This document shows positions 42,078 through 49,467 of a stretch of 64,000 nucleotides of DNA, one piece after another (the first letter of the stretch is position 1; every line of letters begins with the position of its first letter). The notes below the pieces were generated by a model. It ran no database searches, had not been told where the DNA came from, and was given only the letters and a program-made list of their open reading frames with translations. A program made the translations under genes and the position numbers. The DNA comes from Mycobacterium sp. 1274761.0 (GTDB lineage: Bacteria; Actinomycetota; Actinomycetes; Mycobacteriales; Mycobacteriaceae), in the NCBI RefSeq assembly GCF_001668615.1, contig NZ_LZMC01000092.1, positions 1 to 64,000 on the forward strand. Reading direction: 5' to 3'.

Positions 42078-43442
42078 ATGGACTTCGGCAGCGCCGCCCC
42101 GGCTGGTTCCGCATCCGCCCCTCGCGTACACACCGGCGCCGAGTGGATCGGTTCGGTTCCTCATGAGGAGATCGTGGCGGGCGCGCGCCCGCTGCCGCCC
42201 CACAAGGACCCCTTCTACCAGCCGCCACAAGGCTTCGAGCACGCCGAGCCGGGCACGGTGCTGCGCAGCCGCGACGTCGAGCTGGCTTTTTTGGGACTGA
42301 TCCCGCAGAAGTTCACCGCCACCCAGCTGCTGTACCGCACCACCGACATGAACGGCGAGCCGGAAGCGACCGTCACGACGGTCATTGCGCCGGCGGTACG
42401 CGCCGTCGGGCGGACCTGCCCGGTGCTGTCGTATCAGTGCGCCATCGACGCGGTGTCCTCGCGGTGCTTTCCGTCGTACTCTCTGCGCCGCAAGGCGACG
42501 GCCCCCGGCGCGCTGGCGCAGCTCGAGTTCCTGCTGATCGCCGCGGCGCTCGCCGAGGGCTGGGCGGTGTCGGTGCCCGACCACGAGGGTTCAAAGGGCG
42601 CGTGGGGCACACCCTATGAACCCGGCTACCGCATCCTCGACGGGCTACGCGCCGCGCTGAGCGCGGAGAAGCTCGCGCTGTCGGACGAGGCGCCGATCGG
42701 CTTGTGGGGCTACTCCGGCGGCGGGCTGGCCACCGCATGGGCCGCCGAGACGGCCGGCTCGTACGCCCCTGAGCTGAACATCGTCGGCGCCGTACTCGGA
42801 TCGCCGGTCGCCGACCTCGGCCACGCGTTCCGCCGACTGAACGGCAGCATCTACTCGGGCCTGCCCGCAATGGTGGTGGCGGCCCTGTCGCACGCCTATC
42901 CCGGCCTGGACGAAGTGATCCAGGAGCATGCCACCGACACCGGCAAGGCCATGCTGCTGCGGATCGAGCGGATGACCACGGCGCATGCCGTGTTGCGGTG
43001 GGTCGGGATGGACATGGGCAAGCTGGTCGACCGGCCGTTGAACGAGATCCTCGACATGCCCGAGGTGCAAGAGGTCTTCGACAGCATCAAGCTGGGCACC
43101 GCAATTCCGACGCCGCCGGTGCTGCTGGTGCAGGCGGTGCACGACCGGATTGTCTCCGTCGACGACATCGACGAACTGGCCGAGGCGTACCTGTCCGGCG
43201 GCGCGTCGGTGACCTACCACCGCGACCTGTTTAGCGAGCACATTCTGCTGCACCCGATGTCGGCTCCGATGGCGCTGCGCTGGCTGACCGACCGGTTCGC
43301 CGGGAAGCCGCTCAGCGCGCACCTGGCCCGGACGAAGTGGCCGACGATGTTGAACCCGATTACCTACATGGGCATGGCGCGTCTGGTCCGGATCGCGGCG
43401 AAAGTCGCTACGGGGCGGAGGGTGGAACGCCGTCCGCTGTGA
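42078..43442 (+). CDS. Secretory-lipase-family (LIP) alpha/beta hydrolase
   Basis: A 454-residue protein like M. tuberculosis Rv1592c. The nucleophile Ser is in IGLWGYSGGGLATAW, the acid probably in VQAVHDRIVSVDDID, and the His in FSEHILLHP. The N-terminus has no plain signal peptide. It resembles fungal secretory lipases (PF03583) and probably hydrolyses acyl glycerols or other esters. The ATG at 42078 starts the conserved part; upstream sequence in the frame is intergenic. Confidence 0.87.
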   Translation: MDFGSAAPAGSASAPRVHTGAEWIGSVPHEEIVAGARPLPPHKDPFYQPPQGFEHAEPGTVLRSRDVELAFLGLIPQKFTATQLLYRTTDMNGEPEATVTTVIAPAVRAVGRTCPVLSYQCAIDAVSSRCFPSYSLRRKATAPGALAQLEFLLIAAALAEGWAVSVPDHEGSKGAWGTPYEPGYRILDGLRAALSAEKLALSDEAPIGLWGYSGGGLATAWAAETAGSYAPELNIVGAVLGSPVADLGHAFRRLNGSIYSGLPAMVVAALSHAYPGLDEVIQEHATDTGKAMLLRIERMTTAHAVLRWVGMDMGKLVDRPLNEILDMPEVQEVFDSIKLGTAIPTPPVLLVQAVHDRIVSVDDIDELAEAYLSGGASVTYHRDLFSEHILLHPMSAPMALRWLTDRFAGKPLSAHLARTKWPTMLNPITYMGMARLVRIAAKVATGRRVERRPL

Positions 43443-43477
43443 CCGGCGCGGGTACGGTTGCTCTCTGAGGAGCTTGG

Positions 43478-44296
43478 ATGCACCTGACTCGCTACCGCCC
43501 TGTTTCGCCGCTTGACGAGTACATCGAGTTCCTGTGGTGTCTGAGCGACGGACCGACCCACTCACGCGAGCGGATATTGCCTAGCGGCCGCACCGAGTTG
43601 GTGATCAACCTGGGTGCTGACCACGTCGATGTGCTGGGTCCGCACAAGTCGGTTCAGCGATGTGCCGGTGCCGTCGTCGCAGGGCCCTATACCCATTCCT
43701 TCGACATCGACGCCAGCAAGCATGCGGCCATGCTGGGAGTGCACTTCAAACCCGTTGGCGCGCAAGCATTACTGACAATCACGCCCGCCGAGCTGCGGGA
43801 CTGCCACGTGGACCTCGACCGGCTGTGGGGCGCAGGGGTCGCCCGGATGCGGGCACGCGTGTGCGAAGCCACGACGCCTGCGGAGCGGTTTCGGCTCGTC
43901 GAATCCGCATTGCTAGCGAGGCTTCGTCCGGAACTCGCGCCCCGACCCGTCATCGCCCATTCGGTCAAAGCGCTACAGGCGGGCGCATGCCATCCGCCGA
44001 TCGGCCAACTTGCCGACCGCGCCGGCATCAGCCATCGCCAGTTCATCAAAGACTTCACCACCACGGTCGGACTGACACCCAAGCTGTTCGGCCGCATACA
44101 ACGGTTCTACCGAGCGGTCAGAGGGATCGACTCAGCTATCCAGCCCCGATGGGCACAATTCGCCGTGGAATGCGGATACGCCGACCGAGGCCACATGATT
44201 CGAGAATTTCAGTCCTTCTCGGGGTTGACCCCGGTCCAGCATCTGAGCCGCAAGCACCTCCCCACGAAGGACGATCACGTCGCGCTCGCGGCATAG
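43478..44296 (+). CDS. AraC-family transcriptional regulator
   Basis: A 272-residue regulator. The N-terminal domain (1-150) has the pattern PVSPLDEYIEFLWCL...LPSGRTELVINL of the DUF6597 type found in AraC proteins of actinobacteria. The C-terminal double helix-turn-helix has PPIGQLADRAGISHRQFIKDF and FAVECGYADRGHMIREF, ending in the usual SGLTPVQHL. GAGGAG precedes the ATG. Target genes are unknown; the next gene, coding for a VOC protein, is a candidate. Confidence 0.88.
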   Translation: MHLTRYRPVSPLDEYIEFLWCLSDGPTHSRERILPSGRTELVINLGADHVDVLGPHKSVQRCAGAVVAGPYTHSFDIDASKHAAMLGVHFKPVGAQALLTITPAELRDCHVDLDRLWGAGVARMRARVCEATTPAERFRLVESALLARLRPELAPRPVIAHSVKALQAGACHPPIGQLADRAGISHRQFIKDFTTTVGLTPKLFGRIQRFYRAVRGIDSAIQPRWAQFAVECGYADRGHMIREFQSFSGLTPVQHLSRKHLPTKDDHVALAA

Positions 44297-44429
44297 GCGT
44301 CAACCGCTGAGTGGCCACTTGTTGGACGCTGCAAGCCGAAATGCGTGCAGTACGTGGCCCCTCGGCGATCAGCGAGCCCGGTCAATTTCGTTCAATACTG
44401 CGGCCGGCGTGCGGCGCACCCTTATATCC

Positions 44430-44855
44430 ATGATCGAGTGCCGCGCAGGCGCAGTGCGTTATCAGGTCACCGACGTCGACCGGGCCGTGGAGTTCTACAC
44501 CAGGCACTTCGGGTTTCGCGTCGTCATGCGGCCCGGCGCACCGTTCGCGAGCGTCGCCAAGGATGGCCTGACCCTATGGCTCAGCGGACCGGCTAGTTCG
44601 GGTGCCCGCCCCCTGGCTGATGGGACGGCCCAGAGGCCGGGCGGCTCGAACCGGGTAGTCCTCGAGGTGCAGGATCTGCAGTCCTGTGTCGACGAGCTAC
44701 GCCGAGCAGGAGTCAACTTCCGCAACAACATCGAGACGGGCCCGGGCGGACGACAAGTACAGGCGGCCGACCCTGACGGCAATGCTGTGGAACTGTTTCA
44801 GCCGGCGGTCGGCGCGACACCTTCCACCGAAACCGGCGGTCGCAGCACCGGCTGA
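44430..44855 (+). CDS. VOC (glyoxalase-like) family protein
   Basis: A 141-residue protein with two beta-alpha-beta-beta-beta units: VRYQVTDVDRAVEFYTRHFGF, then NRVVLEVQDLQSCVDELRRAG and DPDGNAVELFQP. The metal Glu of the second unit (VELF) is present; the first unit has no clear His/Glu ligand. It may be a dioxygenase, a resistance protein or a non-enzymatic binder. The ATG at 44430 is chosen over the 37-codon upstream extension. The 3' end overlaps the convergent DUF2567 gene by 58 nt, which is unusually long. Confidence 0.82.
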   Translation: MIECRAGAVRYQVTDVDRAVEFYTRHFGFRVVMRPGAPFASVAKDGLTLWLSGPASSGARPLADGTAQRPGGSNRVVLEVQDLQSCVDELRRAGVNFRNNIETGPGGRQVQAADPDGNAVELFQPAVGATPSTETGGRSTG

Positions 44856-45430
44856 TCCTCCGGCGGCCAGCCGCCGAGGTCGTCGCGGGACGTCGACGCG
44901 GCGGTTAGCGCGTAGACCAGCGCCGCCATTGCGGCCGGGAACAGGACCGACGCCGCGATCACCCAACCGCTGTGGGCGAAGAACACAGGCGGGGCCTCCG
45001 TCACGTAGACCACACGGTGCTCGGGCGAAATCGGTGCTCCTGCGATGTCGATGACGTCGTAGCGCGCCCGCACGATCAGCGCCCCGACCCCGGCGGCCGC
45101 ACCGAAGGCAGCGGACGCACCCACAGCCAGCGCGGCGCACAGCACAGGCCCGCGATGGGGCCGCCACTGCCACGCCGCCACCGCGCTCACCACGGCCAGC
45201 GCCACCACCATGCCGACGAGCAGGAAGGCCGAGGTGAAGAAGTTGTCGGCTTCGCTGCCGAGCGCGGCGTGCACGCGGTCGCCGCTCTTGGTCAGCGCGA
45301 TGACGCCGTGGATCGGCGGCGCCAACCACGCCCATATCGCACCGGTCAGAGCGCCGGCGAGGGTCAATCCTACGATCAGCGCACCGCCTGCACGCTGACG
45401 TGAAATCCGCGGCGGCACAACCTGATTCAT
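44798..45430 (-). CDS. DUF2567 membrane protein
   Basis: A 210-residue protein matching Rv1591. It has four hydrophobic helices (about 15-36, 70-92, 98-122, 150-172), with a charged loop between the first two (HGVIALTKSGDRVHA). The Pro-rich tail EDQPVLRPPVSVEG is cytoplasmic. Its ATG overlaps the bsaP stop (ATGA), so it is the third gene of a bioB-bsaP-DUF2567 unit. A link with biotin metabolism or transport is only suggested by position. Confidence 0.83.
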   Translation of the reverse strand: MNQVVPPRISRQRAGGALIVGLTLAGALTGAIWAWLAPPIHGVIALTKSGDRVHAALGSEADNFFTSAFLLVGMVVALAVVSAVAAWQWRPHRGPVLCAALAVGASAAFGAAAGVGALIVRARYDVIDIAGAPISPEHRVVYVTEAPPVFFAHSGWVIAASVLFPAAMAALVYALTAASTSRDDLGGWPPEDQPVLRPPVSVEGVAPTAG

Positions 45431-45639
45431 CGTTGGTCAAGATCCTTCGAGTCCTGGGTGCCGTGCCGTGAGCAGGTGGCCGACCACCCGTCGGGCCGCA
45501 CCTGCACCACCATCCGCCTACCGCACTCGGCGCAGAACCGCGGGGGTTCCAGGCCGAGCCGGGCCGCTGTCGGCACGGCGCCGCCTGCGGGCTCGCCAGT
45601 GTAGACGTTGAACTTGGCGATCCCCATCAGACAAACCAC
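45427..45639 (-). CDS. bsaP: Biotin synthase auxiliary protein
   Basis: A 70-residue protein equivalent to Rv1590. It has four Cys residues of likely metal or cluster-binding type in PPRFCAECGRRM and SATCSRHG besides one near the N-terminus. BsaP has been reported as needed for the activity of mycobacterial biotin synthases. It starts 2 nt after the bioB stop with GTG at 45639; an internal ATG at 45627 is an equally good start. The tight link with bioB supports the assignment. Confidence 0.85.
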   Translation of the reverse strand: MVCLMGIAKFNVYTGEPAGGAVPTAARLGLEPPRFCAECGRRMVVQVRPDGWSATCSRHGTQDSKDLDQR

Positions 45640-45641
45640 CG

Positions 45642-46637
45642 CTAGATCGTGGCGTTGAGCGCCTTGATCGGCATCTGCAGATCGTCGAGCAGTTCAAGAT
45701 CCGACTCAGCGGGCCGTCCGAGCGTTGTGAGGTAGTTGCCGACGATGACAGCGTTGATGCCGCCGAGGATTCCCTGTTTGGCGCCCAGATCACCCAGCGT
45801 GATCTCACGTCCGCCCGCGAACCGCAGCATGGTGCGGGGAAGCGCCAGCCGGAACGCGGCGACGGCCTTGAGGGCCTCGGGGGCGGGCAGCACGTCGAGA
45901 TCGCCGAACGGTGTGCCCGGGCGCGGGTTGAGGAAGTTCAGCGGAACCTCGTGCGGGTTCAGCTCGGCGAGGTTGGCGGCGAACTCGGCGCGTTGCTCCA
46001 GCGTCTCGCCCATGCCGAGGATGCCGCCGCAGCACACCTCCATCCCGGCGTCGCGGACCATTTCGAGCGTGCCCCAGCGCTCCTCCCAGGAGTGGGTGGT
46101 CACGACATTGGGGAAGAACGACCGCGCGGTCTCCAGGTTGTGGTTGTAGCGGTGCACGCCCATGTCTTTGAGGCGGTTCACCTGCTCCTGGTTGAGCATG
46201 CCCAGCGAGCAGGCGATCTGGATGTCGACCTCGTCGCGGATCGCCTCGATACCCGCGGCGACCTGCGCCAGCAGGCGCTCGTCGGGGCCGCGCACGGCCG
46301 CAACGATGCAGAACTCGGTGGCACCGGACTTGGCGGTCTGCTTGGCGGCCTCGACCAGGCTCGGGATGTCGAGCCAGGCGCTACGCACCGGCGAGGCGAA
46401 GAGCCCGGACTGCGAACAGAAATGGCAATCCTCGGGGCAGCCGCCCGTCTTGAGACTGATGATGCCCTCGACCTCGACCTCGGGGCCGCACCACCGCATC
46501 CGGACCTCGTGGGCCAGCGCGAGCAGTTCGTCGAGCCTGTCATCGGGCAATTGCAGAACGGCGAGCACCTGATCCTGCGTCAGGCCCTCGCCCCGTTCGA
46601 GCACCTGCTCGCGGGCCTCGGTCAGGATGTCGGTCAC
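45642..46637 (-). CDS. bioB: Biotin synthase
   Basis: A 331-residue radical SAM enzyme that inserts sulfur into dethiobiotin. The SAM cluster motif is CPEDCHFC in SLKTGGCPEDCHFCSQSG, and residues for the auxiliary 2Fe-2S cluster are in IACSLGML and VCCGGILGMGE. GTG at 46637 follows GGAGGAG at a good distance. The leader is exceptional: about 180 nt with repeated hairpins lies between the BioQ-type operator and the start codon. Confidence 0.95.
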   Translation of the reverse strand: MTDILTEAREQVLERGEGLTQDQVLAVLQLPDDRLDELLALAHEVRMRWCGPEVEVEGIISLKTGGCPEDCHFCSQSGLFASPVRSAWLDIPSLVEAAKQTAKSGATEFCIVAAVRGPDERLLAQVAAGIEAIRDEVDIQIACSLGMLNQEQVNRLKDMGVHRYNHNLETARSFFPNVVTTHSWEERWGTLEMVRDAGMEVCCGGILGMGETLEQRAEFAANLAELNPHEVPLNFLNPRPGTPFGDLDVLPAPEALKAVAAFRLALPRTMLRFAGGREITLGDLGAKQGILGGINAVIVGNYLTTLGRPAESDLELLDDLQMPIKALNATI

Positions 46638-46660
46638 GCAACTCCTCCACAAAACTTGAG

Positions 46661-46818
46661 CACCCCGGCGGTGCCGGGGATTGAACGCCCCCGGCGGTGC
46701 CGGGGATTGAACGCCCCCGGCGGTGCCGGGGATTTGAACGCCCCCGGCGGTGCCGGGGACTTGAACGCCCCCGGCGGTGCCGGGGATTTGAACGCCCCGG
46801 CGGTGCCGGGAATTGAAC
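46661..46818 (-). repeat. Tandem array of hairpin and BioQ half-site units in the bioB leader
   Basis: About six units of 25-27 bp. TTGAAC begins at 46681, 46707, 46734, 46761, 46788 and 46813. Between them lies the near-perfect hairpin CCCCGGC-GGT-GCCGGGG. On the bioB transcript each unit reads GTTCAA-W-TCCCCGGC-ACC-GCCGGGG. The last TTGAAC is part of the full palindrome at 46814-46826. Units differ by single bases (ATTGAAC, ATTTGAAC, ACTTGAAC). Confidence 0.93.
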
Positions 46819-46826
46819 AGCGTTCA
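46814..46826. promoter_or_regulatory. BioQ-type operator, bioB/bioQ
   Basis: TGAAC-AGC-GTTCA is a perfect 5-3-5 palindrome, close to the TGAAC-N3-GTTAC motif I recall for corynebacterial BioQ. On the minus strand a TAACCT box (46831-46826) abuts it and could serve bioB; on the plus strand TATGGT (46830-46835) serves bioQ. One bound dimer could block both promoters. Confidence 0.75.
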
Positions 46827-46829
46827 GGT

Positions 46830-46835
46830 TATGGT
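46830..46835 (+). promoter_or_regulatory. -10 box of a probable leaderless promoter for bioQ
   Basis: TATGGT fits TANNNT and ends 6 nt before the GTG at 46842. The operator palindrome ends 3 nt upstream, which allows autoregulation. Confidence 0.55.
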
Positions 46836-46841
46836 AGCGAG

Positions 46842-47435
46842 GTGCAACTGCACAAACGCGACGTGGTCGAGGCGGCGACGGCGATCCTGGACGCCTACGG
46901 GATCGCCGACCTGACGATGCGCAGGCTGGGCCGCGAGCTGAACGTCTCTCCCGGCGCGCTGTACTGGCATTTCGCCAACAAACAGCAGCTTCTCGGCGCG
47001 ATCGCCGACCGCATCCTCGAGCCGGTCGGTGAGGTTCCTGCCGAATGGCGCGACCGGGTCGCCGGCATCTGCGGGCGGTTGCGGGATGCGCTGCTGTCGC
47101 ATACCGACGGCGCCGAGCTGGTCTCGGCGAGCTTCGCCGCGGGCCAGTCGGAGGCGATGACGCGGGTCGTTGCACACCTCGCCGACGCCGCCGCCGACGC
47201 CGGTGTCGCGCCTGCTCAAGCCGAGCTGGCCGCCCGCACCGTTGTCTACTACGTGCTCGGGTTCACCGTGGACGAGCAGTCCCGTCTGCAGTGGGACGCC
47301 GCGGGCGCCGAACTGCCCGACGAGCAATCGGTGCTCACCGACGATGCCAATGCGCGGTTTCGCTTCGGAGTCGACCTGCTCCTCAACGGCATCGCGGTCA
47401 CACCGCTCAAGGTTTCGCAGACGAAGTTCGACTAA
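46842..47435 (+). CDS. bioQ: TetR-family biotin regulator
   Basis: A 197-residue TetR protein. The helix-turn-helix lies at about 20-45 (LTMRRLGRELNVSPGALYWH), followed by a TetR C-terminal domain with AELAARTVVYYVLGFTVDEQ. It is divergent from bioB across a BioQ-type palindrome, and a second palindrome precedes bioF, which matches the known role of mycobacterial BioQ in repressing bioB and bioFD. GTG at 46842 is the likely start. Confidence 0.88.
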   Translation: MQLHKRDVVEAATAILDAYGIADLTMRRLGRELNVSPGALYWHFANKQQLLGAIADRILEPVGEVPAEWRDRVAGICGRLRDALLSHTDGAELVSASFAAGQSEAMTRVVAHLADAAADAGVAPAQAELAARTVVYYVLGFTVDEQSRLQWDAAGAELPDEQSVLTDDANARFRFGVDLLLNGIAVTPLKVSQTKFD

Positions 47436-47467
47436 CCATCTGCAAAACGTCGCACGAGGTGAGTACC

Positions 47468-47815
47468 GTGCGCGGTGTGATCACGGTCGACGACGTGCGA
47501 CACATCACCGCGTCACTACCTAGGGCTTACGAGGTTGTGGTGCGCGATCAGATCAAGTTCCGAGTGGGACAAATCGTCTTCGTCGCGTTCTCCCGCGACG
47601 AGACCGTGATGGGCGTGGCCTTCCCCAAGGAGGAGCGCGCGGCGATGGTGGCCGCTGAACCCCACAAGTTCACGTTTCCACGGCCATCGGACATGCGGTA
47701 CAACTGGATTCACGTCCGGCTCGACGCCATCGACCTCGAGGAAGTGCGCGAGCTTGTGATCGACGGCTGGCGAATGTGCGTGCCGAAAAGCGTTGCGGCG
47801 ACGGTGGTTGACTAG
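47468..47815 (+). CDS. MmcQ/YjbR-family DNA-binding-like protein
   Basis: A 115-residue protein of the YjbR (CyaY-like fold) family: VDDVRHITASLPRAYE, KFRVGQIVFVAFSRD, VAFPKEERAAMVAAEPHKF and the C-terminal VRELVIDGWRMCVPKSV. GTG at 47468 is behind AGGTGA; a second GTG is three codons later. The family is named DNA-binding from its fold, but function is not settled. It follows bioQ by 32 nt and may be co-transcribed. Confidence 0.82.
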   Translation: MRGVITVDDVRHITASLPRAYEVVVRDQIKFRVGQIVFVAFSRDETVMGVAFPKEERAAMVAAEPHKFTFPRPSDMRYNWIHVRLDAIDLEEVRELVIDGWRMCVPKSVAATVVD

Positions 47816-48201
47816 AAGAACTTCGTCGTGTTTGCGACCGCACCGTTGTCACAGGAGACGGTGACGTTCCAGTTGCGGAACGCCGGCACCGCGGGCGCGA
47901 TCACGACATCGGATGTGCCGTTGGCGGGCAACGAGAAGCTCCGGTTGACCAGTTCGGAGTTGTACGTGCACTGCGATGCGACCCCGCTGTGGTCGGTGAC
48001 GTGGGCGGTCAGGGTTCCCAACCCCTGGTCCCAGGAAATCGATGGCGGCGCAGGGGGTTGCTGCTGATTCCCGTTGGCGCAGTAATCGCCCCACAGAATG
48101 GGGCAATCGGGAGCGGCGCTTGCGGAGGGCATCACCGCGAAGCCCACCGCACCAGCGGCAGTCGCGACGAGAAGCATTGTGGCTTTGACGTTTGTGGACA
48201 T
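47812..48201 (-). CDS. Small secreted protein of unknown function
   Basis: A 129-residue exported protein with a Sec signal peptide (MSTNVKATMLLVATAAGAVG, cleavage near SASAAP). The mature part begins PDCPILWGDYCANGN and has four Cys residues. The rest looks like one beta-sandwich domain (TLTAHVTDHSGVASQC...WNVTVSCDNGAVA), similar to other small mycobacterial secreted proteins. The ATG at 48201 is preferred; upstream the frame shadows the next gene. Function unknown. Confidence 0.78.
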   Translation of the reverse strand: MSTNVKATMLLVATAAGAVGFAVMPSASAAPDCPILWGDYCANGNQQQPPAPPSISWDQGLGTLTAHVTDHSGVASQCTYNSELVNRSFSLPANGTSDVVIAPAVPAFRNWNVTVSCDNGAVANTTKFF

Positions 48202-48278
48202 GGTCGACCTCCCAGAGCGCTGCCCTGCTCGGAGAGTACGGCGATCCCGTCCGACCGAAGCGAGTTCAGCAAAGATTG

Positions 48279-48785
48279 CTAAATCGGGTATTCGCGCTTG
48301 GTGTTGCCGTCCCAGCGACGCAGTCCCACGAAGCGGGCCTTGATCTCCGACGGCCGGCCCGCGATCCGCACCGCGCGGCCGAGTTGGTGCCCGTGCAGGC
48401 GGCGCGCCAACGTCGCGTGAGCGGTCCACTGTCCTGGCGCCGAGTTCGCCATCGGCCCGGGCTGCATGTGCGGCAACGCCAATCGGTAGACGTCCGCGTG
48501 AAGGGCCAGTAGGTCGGCCGTAGGGACGATCAGCCGCGTCAGGATCAACTGCGAGCGGCCGAACAACAGCGGCGCGCCAACCGCGCACGTGAGCGGGAAC
48601 CGGTCGGACAGTGCAGAGAGGACGTCGTCGCCCTCAGGATCGACCCGTTCGGCCACCATCAGCGTCACGTGCGGACGGCTGGCCGGCGCCTGGCTCGGGA
48701 TGCCCGCGTCGCGCAGCTCATCCCAGATGCGACGAATGGCCGCTTCGGTGTCGGGATCGAAGACCAGCTCGACGGAGTGGACCAC
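48279..48785 (-). CDS. 2'-5' RNA ligase / cyclic phosphodiesterase (2H) family protein
   Basis: A 168-residue protein with the two HxT/S motifs of the 2H superfamily: RPHVTLMV (about 38-45) and WTAHATLARR (about 119-128). Family members act on cyclic phosphates in RNA or nucleotides. The GTG start is 1 nt beyond the bioD stop, so it belongs to the bioAFD transcript, as in M. tuberculosis (Rv1571). Link with biotin is unknown. Confidence 0.85.
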   Translation of the reverse strand: MVHSVELVFDPDTEAAIRRIWDELRDAGIPSQAPASRPHVTLMVAERVDPEGDDVLSALSDRFPLTCAVGAPLLFGRSQLILTRLIVPTADLLALHADVYRLALPHMQPGPMANSAPGQWTAHATLARRLHGHQLGRAVRIAGRPSEIKARFVGLRRWDGNTKREYPI

Positions 48786-48786
48786 G

Positions 48787-49467
48787 TCATTCCACCAACG
48801 ACGCGACCCACAGCGGGTCGAAGGCCTGCGAGCTCATCGACTCGAACCGTTCCGCATCAAATCCGCCTGCGCCGTCGGGTAATACGGCGCGCAGCGGGGC
48901 CATCGTCGCGAGCACCTCACGGTTGCCCGATTCGATGACCCCGGCATCCGCCGGCCATGCCCCGATCACCAGGCCGGCGCACGACACATGATGGGCGGCA
49001 AGCGCTTCCAGCGTCAGTGCCACGTGGTTCAACGTGCCGAGCCCGGCCCTGCCGACGACCAGAACCGAGGCGCCGAAGTCGACGGCAAGGTCACGCAGCG
49101 TCGTTCCGCCGTCGCCGATTTCGACGAGCAGACCGCCTGCGCCTTCTACCAGGGTCAGACGATGCGCGCGATCCGCTGCGGCGACCATTGCGCCCAACGC
49201 GTCGCGCGTCGGCAACCGCGTGCCGGCCCGCTGCGCGGCCGCGGCGGGTGCCAGCGGCTCGGGCAGGCATGTTAGGCCGTGCAATTCAGTCACTCCGGCC
49301 AGCCGGCCGACCTCGGCGAGGTCGTCGTCGCCGTCGGCGGAACCGGTTTGCACCGGCTTGCACACTGCCACGTCGACGCCGGCCAGCCTCGCATGACATG
49401 CCAGCGCCGCGGTGGCCACTGTCTTGCCGACGCCGGTGTCGGTGCCGGTGACTACGAGAACGCTCAC
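48787..49467 (-). CDS. bioD: Dethiobiotin synthetase
   Basis: A 226-residue ATP-dependent carboxylase that forms the ureido ring of dethiobiotin. The P-loop is in VVTGTDTGVGKTVATAAL; VCKPVQTG and LVEGAGGLLVE are conserved. GTG at 49467 overlaps the bioF stop (GTGA). Confidence 0.95.
   Translation of the reverse strand: MSVLVVTGTDTGVGKTVATAALACHARLAGVDVAVCKPVQTGSADGDDDLAEVGRLAGVTELHGLTCLPEPLAPAAAAQRAGTRLPTRDALGAMVAAADRAHRLTLVEGAGGLLVEIGDGGTTLRDLAVDFGASVLVVGRAGLGTLNHVALTLEALAAHHVSCAGLVIGAWPADAGVIESGNREVLATMAPLRAVLPDGAGGFDAERFESMSSQAFDPLWVASLVE

Noticed and set aside
46661..46826. CRISPR array
   Set aside because: The units are contiguous 25-27-bp tandem repeats with no unique spacers, and no cas genes are near.
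46661..46826. tRNA gene or tRNA 3' fragments, since GTTCAAATCCCCGGCACC looks like a T-arm
   Set aside because: The T-stem does not pair correctly around a 7-nt loop, and no D-arm, anticodon arm or acceptor partner is present.
46540..47175. Long minus-strand open frame coding for repeated RGRSNPRHR units
   Set aside because: It only translates the tandem repeat and shadows bioQ; no ribosome site and no likeness to a protein.
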